From contig NZ_JADEVV010000010.1 in the NCBI RefSeq assembly GCF_015207985.1, positions 23,593-87,592 of the forward strand: a stretch of 64,000 nucleotides of DNA, written 5' to 3'. Shown here piece by piece: positions 17,008 to 26,734 of the stretch. Within the stretch, counting starts at the first letter, position 1; each line of letters opens with the position of its first letter. The notes under the pieces were generated by a model that had not been told where the DNA came from, ran no database searches, and saw only the letters and a program-made list of their open reading frames with translations. The translations under genes and the position numbers were made by a program. The stretch comes from Synechocystis salina LEGE 00031. Lineage in GTDB: Bacteria > Cyanobacteriota > Cyanobacteriia > Cyanobacteriales > Microcystaceae.

Positions 17008-17388
17008 GTGGACTGGAAAGTTCGGGCAATTCGGGGTGCAACGACGGTTTCGGAAAATAGCTCTGAGGCAATCCGAGATGCGGTCTGTGAGCTGCTGGAT
17101 GTCATCGAAGCAAACAACGCCTGCCCCCCGGAGGACATTGTCAGCGTCACTTTCTCCGTTACCCCCGACCTCGATGCAATTTTTCCGGCGGCGATCGCCA
17201 GGCAGAGGCCCCGCTGGGAAAATGTACCGTTGTTAGATGTGCAACAAATGTATGTCAAAGGTAGCTTAGAACGGTGTATTCGGGTGTTAATTCACGTCAA
17301 CAGCCAAAGCCCCCAGTCAGAAATGTACCACGCCTATTTGCGCCAAGCCCGCAGTTTGCGCCCCGACTGGCATTTGGCTCGGTTTTAA
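17008..17388 (+). CDS. aroH: Chorismate mutase, AroH type
   Basis: A 126-residue monofunctional chorismate mutase of the Bacillus AroH fold, converting chorismate to prephenate for phenylalanine and tyrosine synthesis. Motifs include VRAIRGATTVSENSSEAI, DIVSVTFSVTPDLDAIFPA, and LLDVQQMYVKGSLERCIRVLIHVN, in which the conserved arginines of the active site can be seen. I choose the GTG at 17008 because it gives the family N-terminus (x-D/E-W-x-V-RAIRG) and has a Shine-Dalgarno AGGAGG at 16993-16998; GTG 17005 and TTG 16999 are in frame. It is transcribed alone. Confidence 0.92.
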   Translation: MDWKVRAIRGATTVSENSSEAIRDAVCELLDVIEANNACPPEDIVSVTFSVTPDLDAIFPAAIARQRPRWENVPLLDVQQMYVKGSLERCIRVLIHVNSQSPQSEMYHAYLRQARSLRPDWHLARF

Positions 17389-17477
17389 GACCATAAATTT
17401 TAAACACTGGACTTGTTTGTTGGGCAACGGAATAAACCTAATTTTCAGTGTGGTCGATTGTTCCATGAAATTCCATG

Positions 17478-18941
17478 TCAACTAACTGGGTTGGGGGAGT
17501 CCGCCTCAGCCATCATTTCCCTTTTAATCACCTTGTAGTTCCAGAAACCAAAGATTAGCCAAAAAGCTAATAGGCCAGAGGTGGAAATTAGCATGGGAAT
17601 CAGACCAAATTGACGAATTAAAGTGGGGGCCGCTGCTGTAAATAATCCACCACCAACAATGGGTTCAAAAAATAATTGTTTATAGGCAAAGCTTTCAAAG
17701 GCGCCGGTGCGGTTATGGGGGTCCACCATTTTAATTAACAGAATTCCTGTGGCGGTAACTCCCATGGATTGACCCATATCACCAATCCCTCTTTCAAACC
17801 AATAACTAGGTAAAATTTTCGGAGCTAAGTAGACGAATGCCACAATGTTCCAGATAATGCCCACTAAGGACAAGCTGAGAAAAACGGGCAAATTAGCTCC
17901 CAACACCTGCAACTTGATCGAGGCTAAGGCCGTTACCACCACCAAATCCAAGGCAACTCCAGCAATTCTTTCCTGTAAATTTCTAATAATCAGGGAATCT
18001 AAATCCAACTTTTTCATAATTAGTTGGACAATAATGCCCCCAATCAAAGCCATGGGAAATAAAGGAATGGCTCCGGCCAATTCAAAGCCCGTTTTTCCCC
18101 AGGTGAAAAATTCCAACAATCTGAGTAGCTCTAAAATTATCCAGCCAATCAAAACCGCTAAGGCTGTAAAGCCAAAATTCAAAGATAGGGGATCAATTAA
18201 AAGGTTGCGCATTAACTGAGCCCTTCTGCTCAAAACCCGATCACTTTCCAGATGGGCAGTGGGTTGAAATTGGGCGTCTCCTGATGTTACCTCGGTCGGT
18301 ATTTCTTGGATGTAATTGTTGCGCCTGCCCCAATCGGCCAAAACCGTTCCGGCGATTACCCCAGTGACAATACCCACGGTGGCCAATCCAAGGGCTAAAT
18401 CTCCACCTTCAGGAAAATCTAGTCTGTTGAAGGTTTCCGCCATACCGGCTGCAGTTCCATGGCCCCCTTCAAAACTGATTTCCACCAGGGAAGCAATGAT
18501 CGGATCAACATCGAACAGAGGAATTAAAATCAATAAAGTTACCAGGATGGGCAAGGCATATTGCCCCCAAGCCAATGTCTGGCCAAAGGCCACCTGGGGA
18601 GAAGTTTTACGCCAAATTTCCTTCGGTTTTGGAATGGTTTCCCCTAGGAATAGGGCCGCAAAAACTATATTGATGAATACTCCAGGAGACTGGGTCCAGA
18701 CAGTGCGGGTAGTTTCGGGGAATACTCCCCCCGCCAAATAACCATCTGCAGGCACCCCCAGGGCCACGGCAATGGAACCAACTACCCCCGGCCCCAACAA
18801 TAAGGCGATCGCCCCGGCAATAATCGATTCTGGTAAATATAATTTTTGAAATAGTTTAATTTTCTGTTTTATAAATCTACCTGCCAGAATTAAAATCGCC
18901 AGGGTGATAAACGCAAATAAAACATTGATTAAACTAAGCAT
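17478..18941 (-). CDS. gltS: Sodium/glutamate symporter GltS-like
   Basis: A 487-residue inner-membrane carrier with about ten or more hydrophobic helices. It resembles the ESS (glutamate:sodium symporter) family: LYLPESIIAGAIALLLGPGVVG in the N-half and FEGGHGTAAGMAETF, the re-entrant glycine-rich motif, with a second copy-like stretch in the C-half (RGIGDMGQSMGVTATGILL). It imports glutamate with sodium. The start at 18941 (MLSLINVLFAFITLAIL) is preferred to an upstream in-frame start at 18983, which adds a basic leader. It is longer than the E. coli protein (about 400 residues). Convergent with the chorismate mutase gene. Confidence 0.88.
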   Translation of the reverse strand: MLSLINVLFAFITLAILILAGRFIKQKIKLFQKLYLPESIIAGAIALLLGPGVVGSIAVALGVPADGYLAGGVFPETTRTVWTQSPGVFINIVFAALFLGETIPKPKEIWRKTSPQVAFGQTLAWGQYALPILVTLLILIPLFDVDPIIASLVEISFEGGHGTAAGMAETFNRLDFPEGGDLALGLATVGIVTGVIAGTVLADWGRRNNYIQEIPTEVTSGDAQFQPTAHLESDRVLSRRAQLMRNLLIDPLSLNFGFTALAVLIGWIILELLRLLEFFTWGKTGFELAGAIPLFPMALIGGIIVQLIMKKLDLDSLIIRNLQERIAGVALDLVVVTALASIKLQVLGANLPVFLSLSLVGIIWNIVAFVYLAPKILPSYWFERGIGDMGQSMGVTATGILLIKMVDPHNRTGAFESFAYKQLFFEPIVGGGLFTAAAPTLIRQFGLIPMLISTSGLLAFWLIFGFWNYKVIKREMMAEADSPNPVS

Positions 18942-19381
18942 TTTGATAGTTATGATAATCGTTTTTTTTCGTAGCGGTGGCAAGATCCAGGGGATAAATT
19001 AGCGGCGAAAGTTAGGAGTCTCGCCCTTGGGACAATTTAAAAGTATTTCACCCCAGGGGTAAATATGCTTAACCCGCTAGGTATGGCAAGCGGGGCTCGA
19101 TGCTATCTTGTATTGATCTGGATTTTCTGTAACATCGGCTACAAAATTCCCCCTGCGATGGTCACGCTTTGATGTTGCTCTTCATATAAATAATCTAGTC
19201 AATCAAGTCTGTGGTTGTGACCAACATAACCCCAGGAAATTTTATTTACTGTTCCGAGCCCTGCGTCTATCTCAATTTCATTTTAATTAGCTACGAATAA
19301 CTAAAATATTGCCAAAAAATATTTTGTTTTCTGGGTTAAGAGAACGGCCCGTTAAACATGGGCAGGATAAGAATATTCAAG
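18942..19381. other. Noncoding gap gltS-wecB
   Basis: About 440 bp between two minus-strand genes. No gene is apparent. A small hairpin CCCGCT/AGCGGG lies near 19073-19096 but has no T-run. The downstream half is AT-rich and probably holds the gltS promoter. Confidence 0.5.
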
Positions 19382-20497
19382 TTAGCGTTGGAAATAATTA
19401 CGGACAATTTGGATGATTTTTTGGCTCGCAGTGCCGTCCCCAAAGGGATTAATGGCATTGGCCATTTGTTCATAGGCCTGGGGCTGGCTCAGTAACTCCC
19501 CGGCGGCCTTCGTAACTGTGGCCGGATTTGTCCCCACTAATTTCGCTGTCCCGGCGGCGATCGCCTCTGGTCTTTCGGTGGTTTCCCGCAAAACTAGCAC
19601 TGGTTTGCCTAGGCTGGGGGCTTCTTCTTGCAATCCACCAGAATCGGTCAATAACAAATAGCAGTGCTGAATGGCTCCCACCAATTGAGCGTAGTCCAAT
19701 GGTTCTGTGAGGAAAACCCTGGGGTGATTGCCCAAAGCCTCTTGAATTGGCTCCCGCACAGTGGGGTTACGATGCATTGGCAATAGTAAAGCCGTGTCGG
19801 GAAACTGCTCTAGAATTTGCTCAAAGCTAGTCAAAATATCCTGCAGAGGCTCCCCCCAATTTTCCCGACGATGCACTGTGGCTAGCAAAACTCGATACTT
19901 TTGCCAATCCAAACCTTCAATGGGGCAAGCTGGTTTTTGGTCGGCCACTGTCAATAGAGCGTCAATGACCGTATTGCCTGTCAAATGGATTTCCCCGGTG
20001 ACGTCCGATCGCCGTAAATTCTCCACCGCTAAGGTAGTGGGGGCAAAATGCAACTGGGCAAGCTGGGAAATTAGGCGACGATTGGCTTCCTCTGGGTAGG
20101 GGTTAAACAAATTATCAGTGCGTAAACCTGCTTCCACATGGCCAATGGGAATTTGTTGGTAAAAAGCTGCCAGGGCCGCCGCAAAGGCCGTGGTGGTATC
20201 CCCCTGAACAATCACTAATTGGGGTGGTTTTTCCCGCCAGAGTTGTCCTAGTCCTTCCAAACAACCCTGGGTGATGTCCGTCAAGGTTTGTCCCGGTTGC
20301 ATGATGGCCAGATCCTCATCCGCCGACAATGCAAATAAATCCATGACCTGTTGCACCATTTCCCGGTGTTGCCCTGTTAACAGCACTTGGGTGTGCATAT
20401 CAGGCTGGGCCAGGAAAGCACGGATAACCGGGGCTAATTTAATCGCTTCGGGGCGGGTACCCAGGGTAATACAAACCGATAGGGGAGATACAGGCAT
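19382..20497 (-). CDS. wecB: UDP-N-acetylglucosamine 2-epimerase
   Basis: A 371-residue non-hydrolysing epimerase interconverting UDP-GlcNAc and UDP-ManNAc for surface polysaccharide synthesis. Signatures are the N-terminal TLGTRPEAIKLAPVI, QGDTTTAFAAALAAF, GHVEAGLRTDN, PYPEEANRRLI, VHRRENWG, and LTDSGGLQEEAPSLGKPVLVLRETTERPE (quoted in parts), which hold the catalytic Asp, Glu and His residues of the family. No polysaccharide gene cluster surrounds it; it is transcribed alone, divergent from the CGLD27 gene. Confidence 0.94.
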   Translation of the reverse strand: MPVSPLSVCITLGTRPEAIKLAPVIRAFLAQPDMHTQVLLTGQHREMVQQVMDLFALSADEDLAIMQPGQTLTDITQGCLEGLGQLWREKPPQLVIVQGDTTTAFAAALAAFYQQIPIGHVEAGLRTDNLFNPYPEEANRRLISQLAQLHFAPTTLAVENLRRSDVTGEIHLTGNTVIDALLTVADQKPACPIEGLDWQKYRVLLATVHRRENWGEPLQDILTSFEQILEQFPDTALLLPMHRNPTVREPIQEALGNHPRVFLTEPLDYAQLVGAIQHCYLLLTDSGGLQEEAPSLGKPVLVLRETTERPEAIAAGTAKLVGTNPATVTKAAGELLSQPQAYEQMANAINPFGDGTASQKIIQIVRNYFQR

Positions 20498-20667
20498 AGG
20501 TCACCAACACAGATAATCCCAGGTTAGCGGAGAGGGGCCCCGGGAGAATCGGCTTGGGGCAAAATTGGCCAAATTTTTCTAGTCAAGGGTAACTTGGTGC
20601 TCACCGAAATTCTGGGTCAAAATGGGAAGGAATTATACTAAATCCTCTAGCCTATCCCCCCAACCCC

Positions 20668-21192
20668 ATGAAGCCGATGCGGGAATCTTCCCCAAAAATC
20701 TGTCCGGTGCCCCTAGAACAACAACCGGTCAACGAATACGAAGCCCTCAAATCTGCCTGGTTATATTCCTGGGGTCAAATAGACCTCCTCGGCTACGGCA
20801 AAAACCTAACCCGTCTAGCCCTGCTGATTAGTTTCATTGTCAGCCCGATCGCCTCCGCCAGTTTTTCAGTGGAAAAGCAACCAATTCAATGCGGTTTTTT
20901 GATTGTGCTGGCTATTTGTCTTCTGCTGTCCCTGTTTGTGTTGCGCTTGATGTTGGGCTGGCGTTACGTTGGCGATCGCCTGGAAGCGGAAACCGTCACC
21001 TACGAAGAATCCGGTTGGTACGATGGCCAAGTATGGCGCAAACCTCTAGAAGTGCAAACCAGAGATCAACTTATTTTGCGCTATCAAGTTAACCCTGTAC
21101 TGCAACGCTGGCAAGTGACCTTAAAACTCCTGGGGGTCACCATGGCGATCGATCTACTCCTCTGGGCAATGTTTCGACTGATTAGTGCCTAG
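20668..21192 (+). CDS. CGLD27-family membrane protein
   Basis: A 174-residue protein conserved in the green lineage and diatoms. The diagnostic N-terminus CPVPLEQQPVNEYEALKSAWLYSW is followed by two adjacent transmembrane helices (about residues 52-68 and 76-98), the RYVGDRLEAETVTYEESGWYDGQVW motif and a final helix at about 155-172. Plant and algal homologues respond to iron status and are chloroplast-targeted, but the molecular role is not known. Met4 (20677) is an alternative start. The gene lies 64 bp before the asparaginase gene on the same strand. Confidence 0.85.
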   Translation: MKPMRESSPKICPVPLEQQPVNEYEALKSAWLYSWGQIDLLGYGKNLTRLALLISFIVSPIASASFSVEKQPIQCGFLIVLAICLLLSLFVLRLMLGWRYVGDRLEAETVTYEESGWYDGQVWRKPLEVQTRDQLILRYQVNPVLQRWQVTLKLLGVTMAIDLLLWAMFRLISA

Positions 21193-21256
21193 AATTGAAA
21201 CAGGTTAAAAAACCCAAGCCTGAAAAACATTACCACCGAGCCTTAAATCCAACAGC

Positions 21257-22210
21257 ATGAGCAGAGGAAAACGCCCCCACACTCCCCCCATCGAAGTGCA
21301 TTTGCTGAGGGAAGGCATCATCGAATCCCAGCACTGGGCCGAAGCCACAGTGTACGACGACAGGGGAAGGGTTTTAATGCTTGCCGGTAACAGCACCAGC
21401 AACGCCTTCATTCGCTCTTCCCTCAAACCGTTTCAGGCCCTGGCCGTCACCAGCACTGGCACCATGGAGCGCTATGGCCTCACCGACAAAGACCTGGCCA
21501 TTATGTGTGGTTCCCACCAAGGCACCATTGAACAGGCTCGGCAAGTATTTAACATTCTTTGGCGGGCCGACATTGAGCCCCAAGCCTTACAATGTCCCAT
21601 TCCACCAGGACAGGAAAGCCCCCTGCACCATGGTTGCTCCGGTAAACATGCCGGTATGTTGGCCGTTTGCCAGCAACAGGACTGGCCGCTCCACAGTTAT
21701 TTGCAACAAAGCAGTCCCATTCAAAAACTAATTTTGTCCAAGGTTGCCGATCTTCTCGGTATGCCCGGAGCGGAATTGATCGCCGCCCACGATGACTGTG
21801 GGGCCCCTACCTACGCCATGGAGTTGGGACAAATAGCCCACTTGTATGCACTGTTAGCTTCAGGACAACAATTGGGTTTAGAGCGGGTCGCTCGGGCCAT
21901 GACCTACTATCCCTATTTTGTTGCTGGGGAAGGCTGTTTCGATACGGAACTTATGCAACAAATGGAAGGGGAATTGGTCAGCAAGTCCGGTGCCGAAGGG
22001 GTGCAATGTGTGGGCCGAGTGGGAGAAGGCCTAGGTTTAGCAATCAAAGTTAAGGATGGCTCCAAACGAGCTAAGTACGCCGTAGCCATTCATCTGCTCC
22101 AACAAATGGGTTGGATTCCTCCCCAGGTGGCGGAAACTCTGTCGGAAAAGTTTGTCCGGCTGGGTAGATATAAACGTCTGGAAGTGATCGGCGAATTGGC
22201 CATGCTTTAA
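21257..22210 (+). CDS. Asparaginase (L-asparaginase II family)
   Basis: A 317-residue member of the L-asparaginase II (Rhizobium AnsA-like) family. Visible motifs are EVHLLREGIIESQHWAEATV, RSSLKPFQALAV, MCGSHQGTIEQ, HHGCSGKHAGMLAVC and DDCGAPTYAMEL, containing the Ser/Lys and Cys residues of this family's zinc-type active site. It should hydrolyse asparagine to aspartate and ammonia in the cytosol. No signal peptide is visible. It is followed by a possible intrinsic terminator and faces the thioredoxin gene. Confidence 0.92.
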   Translation: MSRGKRPHTPPIEVHLLREGIIESQHWAEATVYDDRGRVLMLAGNSTSNAFIRSSLKPFQALAVTSTGTMERYGLTDKDLAIMCGSHQGTIEQARQVFNILWRADIEPQALQCPIPPGQESPLHHGCSGKHAGMLAVCQQQDWPLHSYLQQSSPIQKLILSKVADLLGMPGAELIAAHDDCGAPTYAMELGQIAHLYALLASGQQLGLERVARAMTYYPYFVAGEGCFDTELMQQMEGELVSKSGAEGVQCVGRVGEGLGLAIKVKDGSKRAKYAVAIHLLQQMGWIPPQVAETLSEKFVRLGRYKRLEVIGELAML

Positions 22211-22230
22211 CCTGCGATGACAATTAAAAG

Positions 22231-22272
22231 ACGGGGACAAGATAAAACTTTTACCCCGTGGTTGTTATTTTT
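22231..22272 (+). terminator. Possible terminator of the asparaginase gene
   Basis: ACGGGG and CCCCGT form a 6-bp GC-rich stem with an inner AAG/CTT pair closing a small loop. GGTTGTTATTTTT follows. It lies 20 bp past the asparaginase stop. The T-tract is interrupted, so it is weaker than the trxA terminator. Confidence 0.5.
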
Positions 22273-22293
22273 CCTCCAGGGCGAAAAACGAAC

Positions 22294-22326
22294 AAAAAAG
22301 ACCGTGTCCTAGGGAGGGGCACGATC
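22294..22326 (-). terminator. Intrinsic terminator of trxA
   Basis: On the minus strand GATCGTGCCC and GGACACGGTC pair around the loop CUCCCUA (one C-A mismatch and one G-U pair), followed by six T. It lies 37 bp after the trxA stop. Confidence 0.8.
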
Positions 22327-22362
22327 CGGAGGGAAACCGTCACAAAGCAGGGAGACCAGCGC

Positions 22363-22686
22363 TTAAAGGTATTTTTCTAGGGTGCTGGCAAGGGTTGTTT
22401 TGGGCACGGCTCCCACCACCATGTCCACTCTCTGACCCCCTTTGAAAATCATTAGGGTGGGAATACTGCGGATGCCATACTGACTAGCGGTATTGGGGTT
22501 TTCGTCGGTGTTCAACTTAACGACTTTGACCTTGCCTTCGTACTGTTGTGAGATTTCATCAACGACGGGGGCCACCATGCGACAAGGGCCACACCAGGGA
22601 GCCCAAAAGTCTACGAGCACGGGTAACTCGCTGTCTAATACATCCTCTTTGAAACTTGCGTCGGAAACTTGAGGGGTAGCACTCAT
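22363..22686 (-). CDS. trxA: Thioredoxin, m-type
   Basis: A 107-residue thioredoxin. The redox site is WCGPC with cysteines 32 and 35, the buried Asp is in VLVDFWAP (residue 26), and the cis-proline is in [14 protein letters not shown]. It matches the cyanobacterial and chloroplast m-type thioredoxin, which reduces Calvin-cycle enzymes and peroxiredoxins using ferredoxin-thioredoxin reductase. The start has AAGGA eight bases upstream. It is a single-gene unit with a clear terminator. Confidence 0.97.
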   Translation of the reverse strand: MSATPQVSDASFKEDVLDSELPVLVDFWAPWCGPCRMVAPVVDEISQQYEGKVKVVKLNTDENPNTASQYGIRSIPTLMIFKGGQRVDMVVGAVPKTTLASTLEKYL

Positions 22687-23049
22687 ACTGGAAATCCTTT
22701 TAAACCTCGTGATGGGCTGATTAGAATACTACCATAACCAATTGTTGACCTCTGTATGGAAAAATATCGTGAAACTTAGAATTTGTTCATCTTTTGTCAC
22801 AGTTGGCGTCACACTTCCCTCCATGGTGAGCAGATAAGAAGAAACCGCCCGAACATCATCCAGGCGGAGTGTGGTGTGAGGAGTGAACGGAAACTTACGT
22901 CTCCGCCCTCTTCATTGTACAGGCTGGGACGGGGGTCTTAGGGGTTTCGCCGGTGGGGAGTTCCGTATTTGTTAAGTTTTTTAAAGGGATTTTTGGGTCT
23001 ATCGGATCTATTTTCTGGGGAAACCCGGGTCTAAAGGTTAATCAGAACT
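22687..23049. other. Noncoding divergent region trxA/flavoprotein with pairing segments
   Basis: About 360 bp between divergent genes. CCGCC (22845), GGCGGAG (22863-22869) and CTCCGCC (22901-22907) can pair in alternative ways on either strand. This could be a leader structure or a small RNA, but no known RNA family was recognised. Promoters for both genes must lie here. Confidence 0.4.
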
Positions 23050-24276
23050 ATGCCAAGAACTGTAATTGTGGTGGGGGGAGGAGCAGCCGGCTTTTTTGGG
23101 GCAATTAATTGTGCAAGAAATCTACCGGAGGGCAGAGTAATTTTATTGGAGGCGGGGTCAAAATTCCTGGCGAAAGTCCGTATTTCTGGAGGGGGTCGTT
23201 GTAATGTGACCCACCATTGTTTTGACCCAACGCAATTAGTGCAAAATTATCCCCGAGGGGGGAAGGCGTTACGGGGAGCGTTCAGTCGTTTTCAACCCCA
23301 ACAAACGATCGCCTGGTTTGGGGCGGAGGGGGTGCAACTGAAAACGGAAGCAGATGGCCGAATGTTTCCCGTTACCGATGACTCGGCCACCATTGTGGAT
23401 TGTTTATTATCGGCAGCACGGCGATCAGGAGTGGAACTAAGAACAAGGTCGCCGGTACAGGGAGTGGCCAAACAGGGGGAGAAATTCCAAGTGTTGCTGA
23501 AGACGGGGGAAACAATTAACGGCGATCGCCTCTTGTTGGCCACGGGCAGTAATCCTTTGGGCTATCGCTGGGCGGAACAATTGGGACATACAATCGAGGC
23601 CCCGGTACCCTCTTTATTCACCTTTAATGTTCCCGATGCCCCGTTGACCGACCTCGCCGGAGTCAGTGTGGAAAAGGCCCTAGTGAGTTTGTCGCCAAAG
23701 TTTAAAGGAACCTATTGCCAAGCAGGCCCGGTGTTGATTACCCATTGGGGGCTGAGCGGTCCGGCGGTGCTGAAATTATCTGCCTGGGGAGCAAGGCAAT
23801 TGCAGGCGTCAAGCTATGACCATCCCCTTTGGCTCAACTGGTTACCGGGAGTTAACCCCCAGGAATCCATGGCCCAATGGCAACAGACAAAGCAAAACCA
23901 TCCCCGCAAACAAATTGCTAATTTTAGCCCCACAGCCCTTCCCAAACGACTCTGGCAGAGATTAACGGCCCAGGCGGGGATTAAACCGGGGCAATGCTGG
24001 GCCGATTTTTCCAAAGTTCAGGAACAACAACTAACGGATAATATCCACCGCTACCACTGTCAGATCAAAGGCAAAGGGGTGTTCAAAGAGGAATTTGTTA
24101 CCTGTGGGGGTATTACCCTCAAGGAAGTGGATTTTAAAACCATGGCCAGCCGTTGTTGCCTAGGTTTACATTTTGCCGGGGAAATCCTCGACGTAGATGG
24201 TATTACCGGCGGTTTTAATTTTCAAAATGCCTGGACTACAGCTTGGTTGGCAGCCCAAGGGATGGCGGCTCCATAA
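23050..24276 (+). CDS. HI0933/YhiN-family flavoprotein (NAD(P)/FAD-dependent oxidoreductase)
   Basis: A 408-residue flavoprotein. The FAD-binding GxGxxG is VVGGGAAGFFGAINCA (residues 5-20). Family signatures follow: KVRISGGGRCNVTH, GVQLKTEADGRMFPVTDDSATIV, GPVLITHWGLSGPAVLKLSA and the C-terminal CGGITLKEVDFKTMAS with FAGEILDVDGITGGFN. It belongs to the BaiN/HI0933 group; the family substrate is not generally known. It is a soluble protein, 75 bp upstream of the pyruvate kinase gene on the same strand. Confidence 0.9.
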   Translation: MPRTVIVVGGGAAGFFGAINCARNLPEGRVILLEAGSKFLAKVRISGGGRCNVTHHCFDPTQLVQNYPRGGKALRGAFSRFQPQQTIAWFGAEGVQLKTEADGRMFPVTDDSATIVDCLLSAARRSGVELRTRSPVQGVAKQGEKFQVLLKTGETINGDRLLLATGSNPLGYRWAEQLGHTIEAPVPSLFTFNVPDAPLTDLAGVSVEKALVSLSPKFKGTYCQAGPVLITHWGLSGPAVLKLSAWGARQLQASSYDHPLWLNWLPGVNPQESMAQWQQTKQNHPRKQIANFSPTALPKRLWQRLTAQAGIKPGQCWADFSKVQEQQLTDNIHRYHCQIKGKGVFKEEFVTCGGITLKEVDFKTMASRCCLGLHFAGEILDVDGITGGFNFQNAWTTAWLAAQGMAAP

Positions 24277-24351
24277 CATTCCCTTAATTCCCCCTCCGTA
24301 AGTTGGACTAAAATTCCAGTGCCAGCCCAGATTAACCCCCGGTGAAGTTTT

Positions 24352-25773
24352 ATGAGACCCCTAAGTCATCGCACCAAGATTGTGGCCACCATTGGCCCTG
24401 CCAGTAGTTCGGTGGAGGTGATACGTCAGATGGTGGATGCGGGCATGAATGTGGCCCGGCTCAATTTTTCCCACGGTAGCTACGAGGACCACGCCACCAT
24501 GGTCAAAATGCTGCGATCGGTGGAGCAGGAAATGGATACTCCCATTACTCTTTTGCAGGATTTACAGGGACCCAAAATTCGCATTGGTCAGTTGCCAGGG
24601 GGAGAAAAACAACTGCGGGAAGGGGAAAAAATCTGTTTGGTGCCGGTGGAAGTTGTCGATCGCCATGGTGAGGCGGTGGGCATAGACTATCCCCATTTAG
24701 CGACGGAGGCCCGGGTGGGGGAAAGAATATTGTTAGATGATGGTTTGCTGGAAATGAAAGTGGTGGCGATTGAAGATCCGGAGGTAATTTGTGAAGTGGT
24801 GACGGGGGGCGTCCTCAAAAGTCGCAAAGGCGTCAATCTACCGGGGTTAGTGTTAACCCTACCTTCCATGACCGCCAAAGATAAGCAGGACCTGGAATTT
24901 GGCCTAAGCCAAGGCATTGATTGGGTTTCCCTTAGTTTTGTCCGTAAGGGGGAAGATATCCACAACCTCAAACAATTTCTGGCCGAACGGGGCCATCCTG
25001 ACCTGCCGGTCATTGCCAAAATCGAAAAACCCCAGGCGATCGAAAATCTGGAAGAAATTGTGGCAGTTTCCAACGGCATTATGGTGGCCCGAGGCGATCT
25101 AGGGGTGGAAGTAAACCCAGAAAAAGTGCCCCGCCTGCAAAAGGAAATCATCCGGCGTTGTAACGTGCGGGCAATTCCGGTCATTACCGCCACCCAAATG
25201 CTAGACAGCATGATTCATAATTCCCGACCCACCAGGGCAGAAGCCAGTGACGTGGCCAACGCTATCTTGGATGGTACCGATGCGGTGATGTTATCCGGGG
25301 AATCGGCAGTGGGACAATATCCTGTTAAATCAGTGCAAATGTTGCGTAAAATTGCCGAAGAAACGGAGTTGGGTCTCCATCTTGCCAACAATCCACCAAT
25401 CGAAAATACGGAAACCCATGCCCTAAGTGAAGCGTTGGTAGTCATCGACGAAATCTTAGACTTGAAATATATTGTTACCTTCACCACCTCTGGTTTTACT
25501 TCTCTGCTGGCTTCCAATCAACGGCCATCGGTGCCGGTTATTGCCTTTACCCCCTCAGAAAAGGTTTACCATAGCCTCAACTTAGTTTGGGGTATTATTC
25601 CCTTTTTAATTGACGAAGAATTCGACACCTTTGAAGACTTAATCCAACAGGCGGAGGTACTATTAAAGGATCGAAAAATGGTGCAAAAGGGCGATCAGTT
25701 GTTGATTATGGCGGGAATTCCGACAAAAATTCCCAGGGGCACTAATTTTCTTAAGATCCATCGTATTTCTTAA
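24352..25773 (+). CDS. pyk: Pyruvate kinase
   Basis: A 473-residue pyruvate kinase making ATP and pyruvate from phosphoenolpyruvate. Motifs are [59 protein letters not shown] with the catalytic lysine, [13 protein letters not shown] and [27 protein letters not shown] (in parts), with domain B between. The C-terminal effector domain is standard, with no extra PEP-utiliser domain, which distinguishes it from the longer cyanobacterial paralogue type. The HI0933 gene upstream may share its transcript. Confidence 0.97.
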   Translation: MRPLSHRTKIVATIGPASSSVEVIRQMVDAGMNVARLNFSHGSYEDHATMVKMLRSVEQEMDTPITLLQDLQGPKIRIGQLPGGEKQLREGEKICLVPVEVVDRHGEAVGIDYPHLATEARVGERILLDDGLLEMKVVAIEDPEVICEVVTGGVLKSRKGVNLPGLVLTLPSMTAKDKQDLEFGLSQGIDWVSLSFVRKGEDIHNLKQFLAERGHPDLPVIAKIEKPQAIENLEEIVAVSNGIMVARGDLGVEVNPEKVPRLQKEIIRRCNVRAIPVITATQMLDSMIHNSRPTRAEASDVANAILDGTDAVMLSGESAVGQYPVKSVQMLRKIAEETELGLHLANNPPIENTETHALSEALVVIDEILDLKYIVTFTTSGFTSLLASNQRPSVPVIAFTPSEKVYHSLNLVWGIIPFLIDEEFDTFEDLIQQAEVLLKDRKMVQKGDQLLIMAGIPTKIPRGTNFLKIHRIS

Positions 25774-25885
25774 ATTATGTCTAACATTCAGGCTGAGGCG
25801 CTGATGGTAGCGGCAAATGCAGATGAGAAAGGTTTTTGAATCCCATGCGAAAGCTAATCAAGATAAAGTTTCACCCCAATTTTCT

Positions 25886-26734
25886 TTAATGTTCATGAAA
25901 TTGCTCTAACCAGTGCCGTTCGGAGGGGATGAAAATGCCGGTATCTTGAGCAAAAATTGCTTCCGTCCCCCGCAAATGTGAATCGAGAAATTCATAGGTT
26001 GTGCTCAATCCGTTGTTTTGCCAAAGACAATTGTAAATGTTAGTAGCTATTGGTTTAGAAATGCCGTAGTAATTGGCCAGGCTTTCAATCGATTCTTGGT
26101 AATTATTTTGTATTCTCTTGATCATTGCGTAGTAGTCAGTCGTAAAGCTTTGCAATAACTGATGATACTCATAGTCATGCCAAAAAGTTTTATTTGTGTT
26201 GGCAACTACCCCCTGATAATCGCCCAGAAATGTTTGAAACTCCGGATCACGATGAATATTTAGTTGATAGGAAAATGGCGGATTGAGGAGAGTAACATCC
26301 AGTGAATTATCTCTCAACGCTTCATAGCGAATATTTGTTGCCCCTGCTTTGATGAATAATAACTTGCCATAGTCTTCGGGAGAATATCGATGGCGCAAAA
26401 ATAAGCGTAGGGCCCTGGCGTAACCTGAATCTGTGTCAATGCCAATGCGATTTTTATTAGTTTGTAGATCAATTTCACCACATAAATCCAACATACCGCC
26501 ATGGATAGGAAGAATTGCCAGAATGTCAGAGTATTGTTCCTCCAAAGCAATTGAGAGTGTATCGTCATAGGACATCAAAATAATATGGGCCAGATTTTGT
26601 TTTAAATCCTGATGGGCCTCATCTGCATTTTTGACATATTTGATATCCAAATTAATGCTGGTCTGACTTTGTAAAGTTGTTAATAAAAAAGCCGAAATAT
26701 CCTTAAACGCAGAGATTTTAAGGTTTTTATTCAT
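25886..26734 (-). CDS. Substrate-binding-protein-like protein without signal peptide
   Basis: A 282-residue protein with the type-2 periplasmic binding fold. It resembles nitrate/sulfonate/phosphonate (NMT1/PhnD-like) binding proteins: LKISAFKDISAFLLTTL, a DTDSGYARALRLFL segment in lobe 2, and LRDNSLDVTLLNPPFSYQL. No signal peptide or lipobox is visible; the N-terminus is MNKNLKISAF, and no upstream in-frame start was seen. It may be a cytosolic sensor or ligand-binding protein, or may have lost its export signal. The gene and its flanks are AT-rich. No transporter gene is adjacent. Confidence 0.7.
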   Translation of the reverse strand: MNKNLKISAFKDISAFLLTTLQSQTSINLDIKYVKNADEAHQDLKQNLAHIILMSYDDTLSIALEEQYSDILAILPIHGGMLDLCGEIDLQTNKNRIGIDTDSGYARALRLFLRHRYSPEDYGKLLFIKAGATNIRYEALRDNSLDVTLLNPPFSYQLNIHRDPEFQTFLGDYQGVVANTNKTFWHDYEYHQLLQSFTTDYYAMIKRIQNNYQESIESLANYYGISKPIATNIYNCLWQNNGLSTTYEFLDSHLRGTEAIFAQDTGIFIPSERHWLEQFHEH

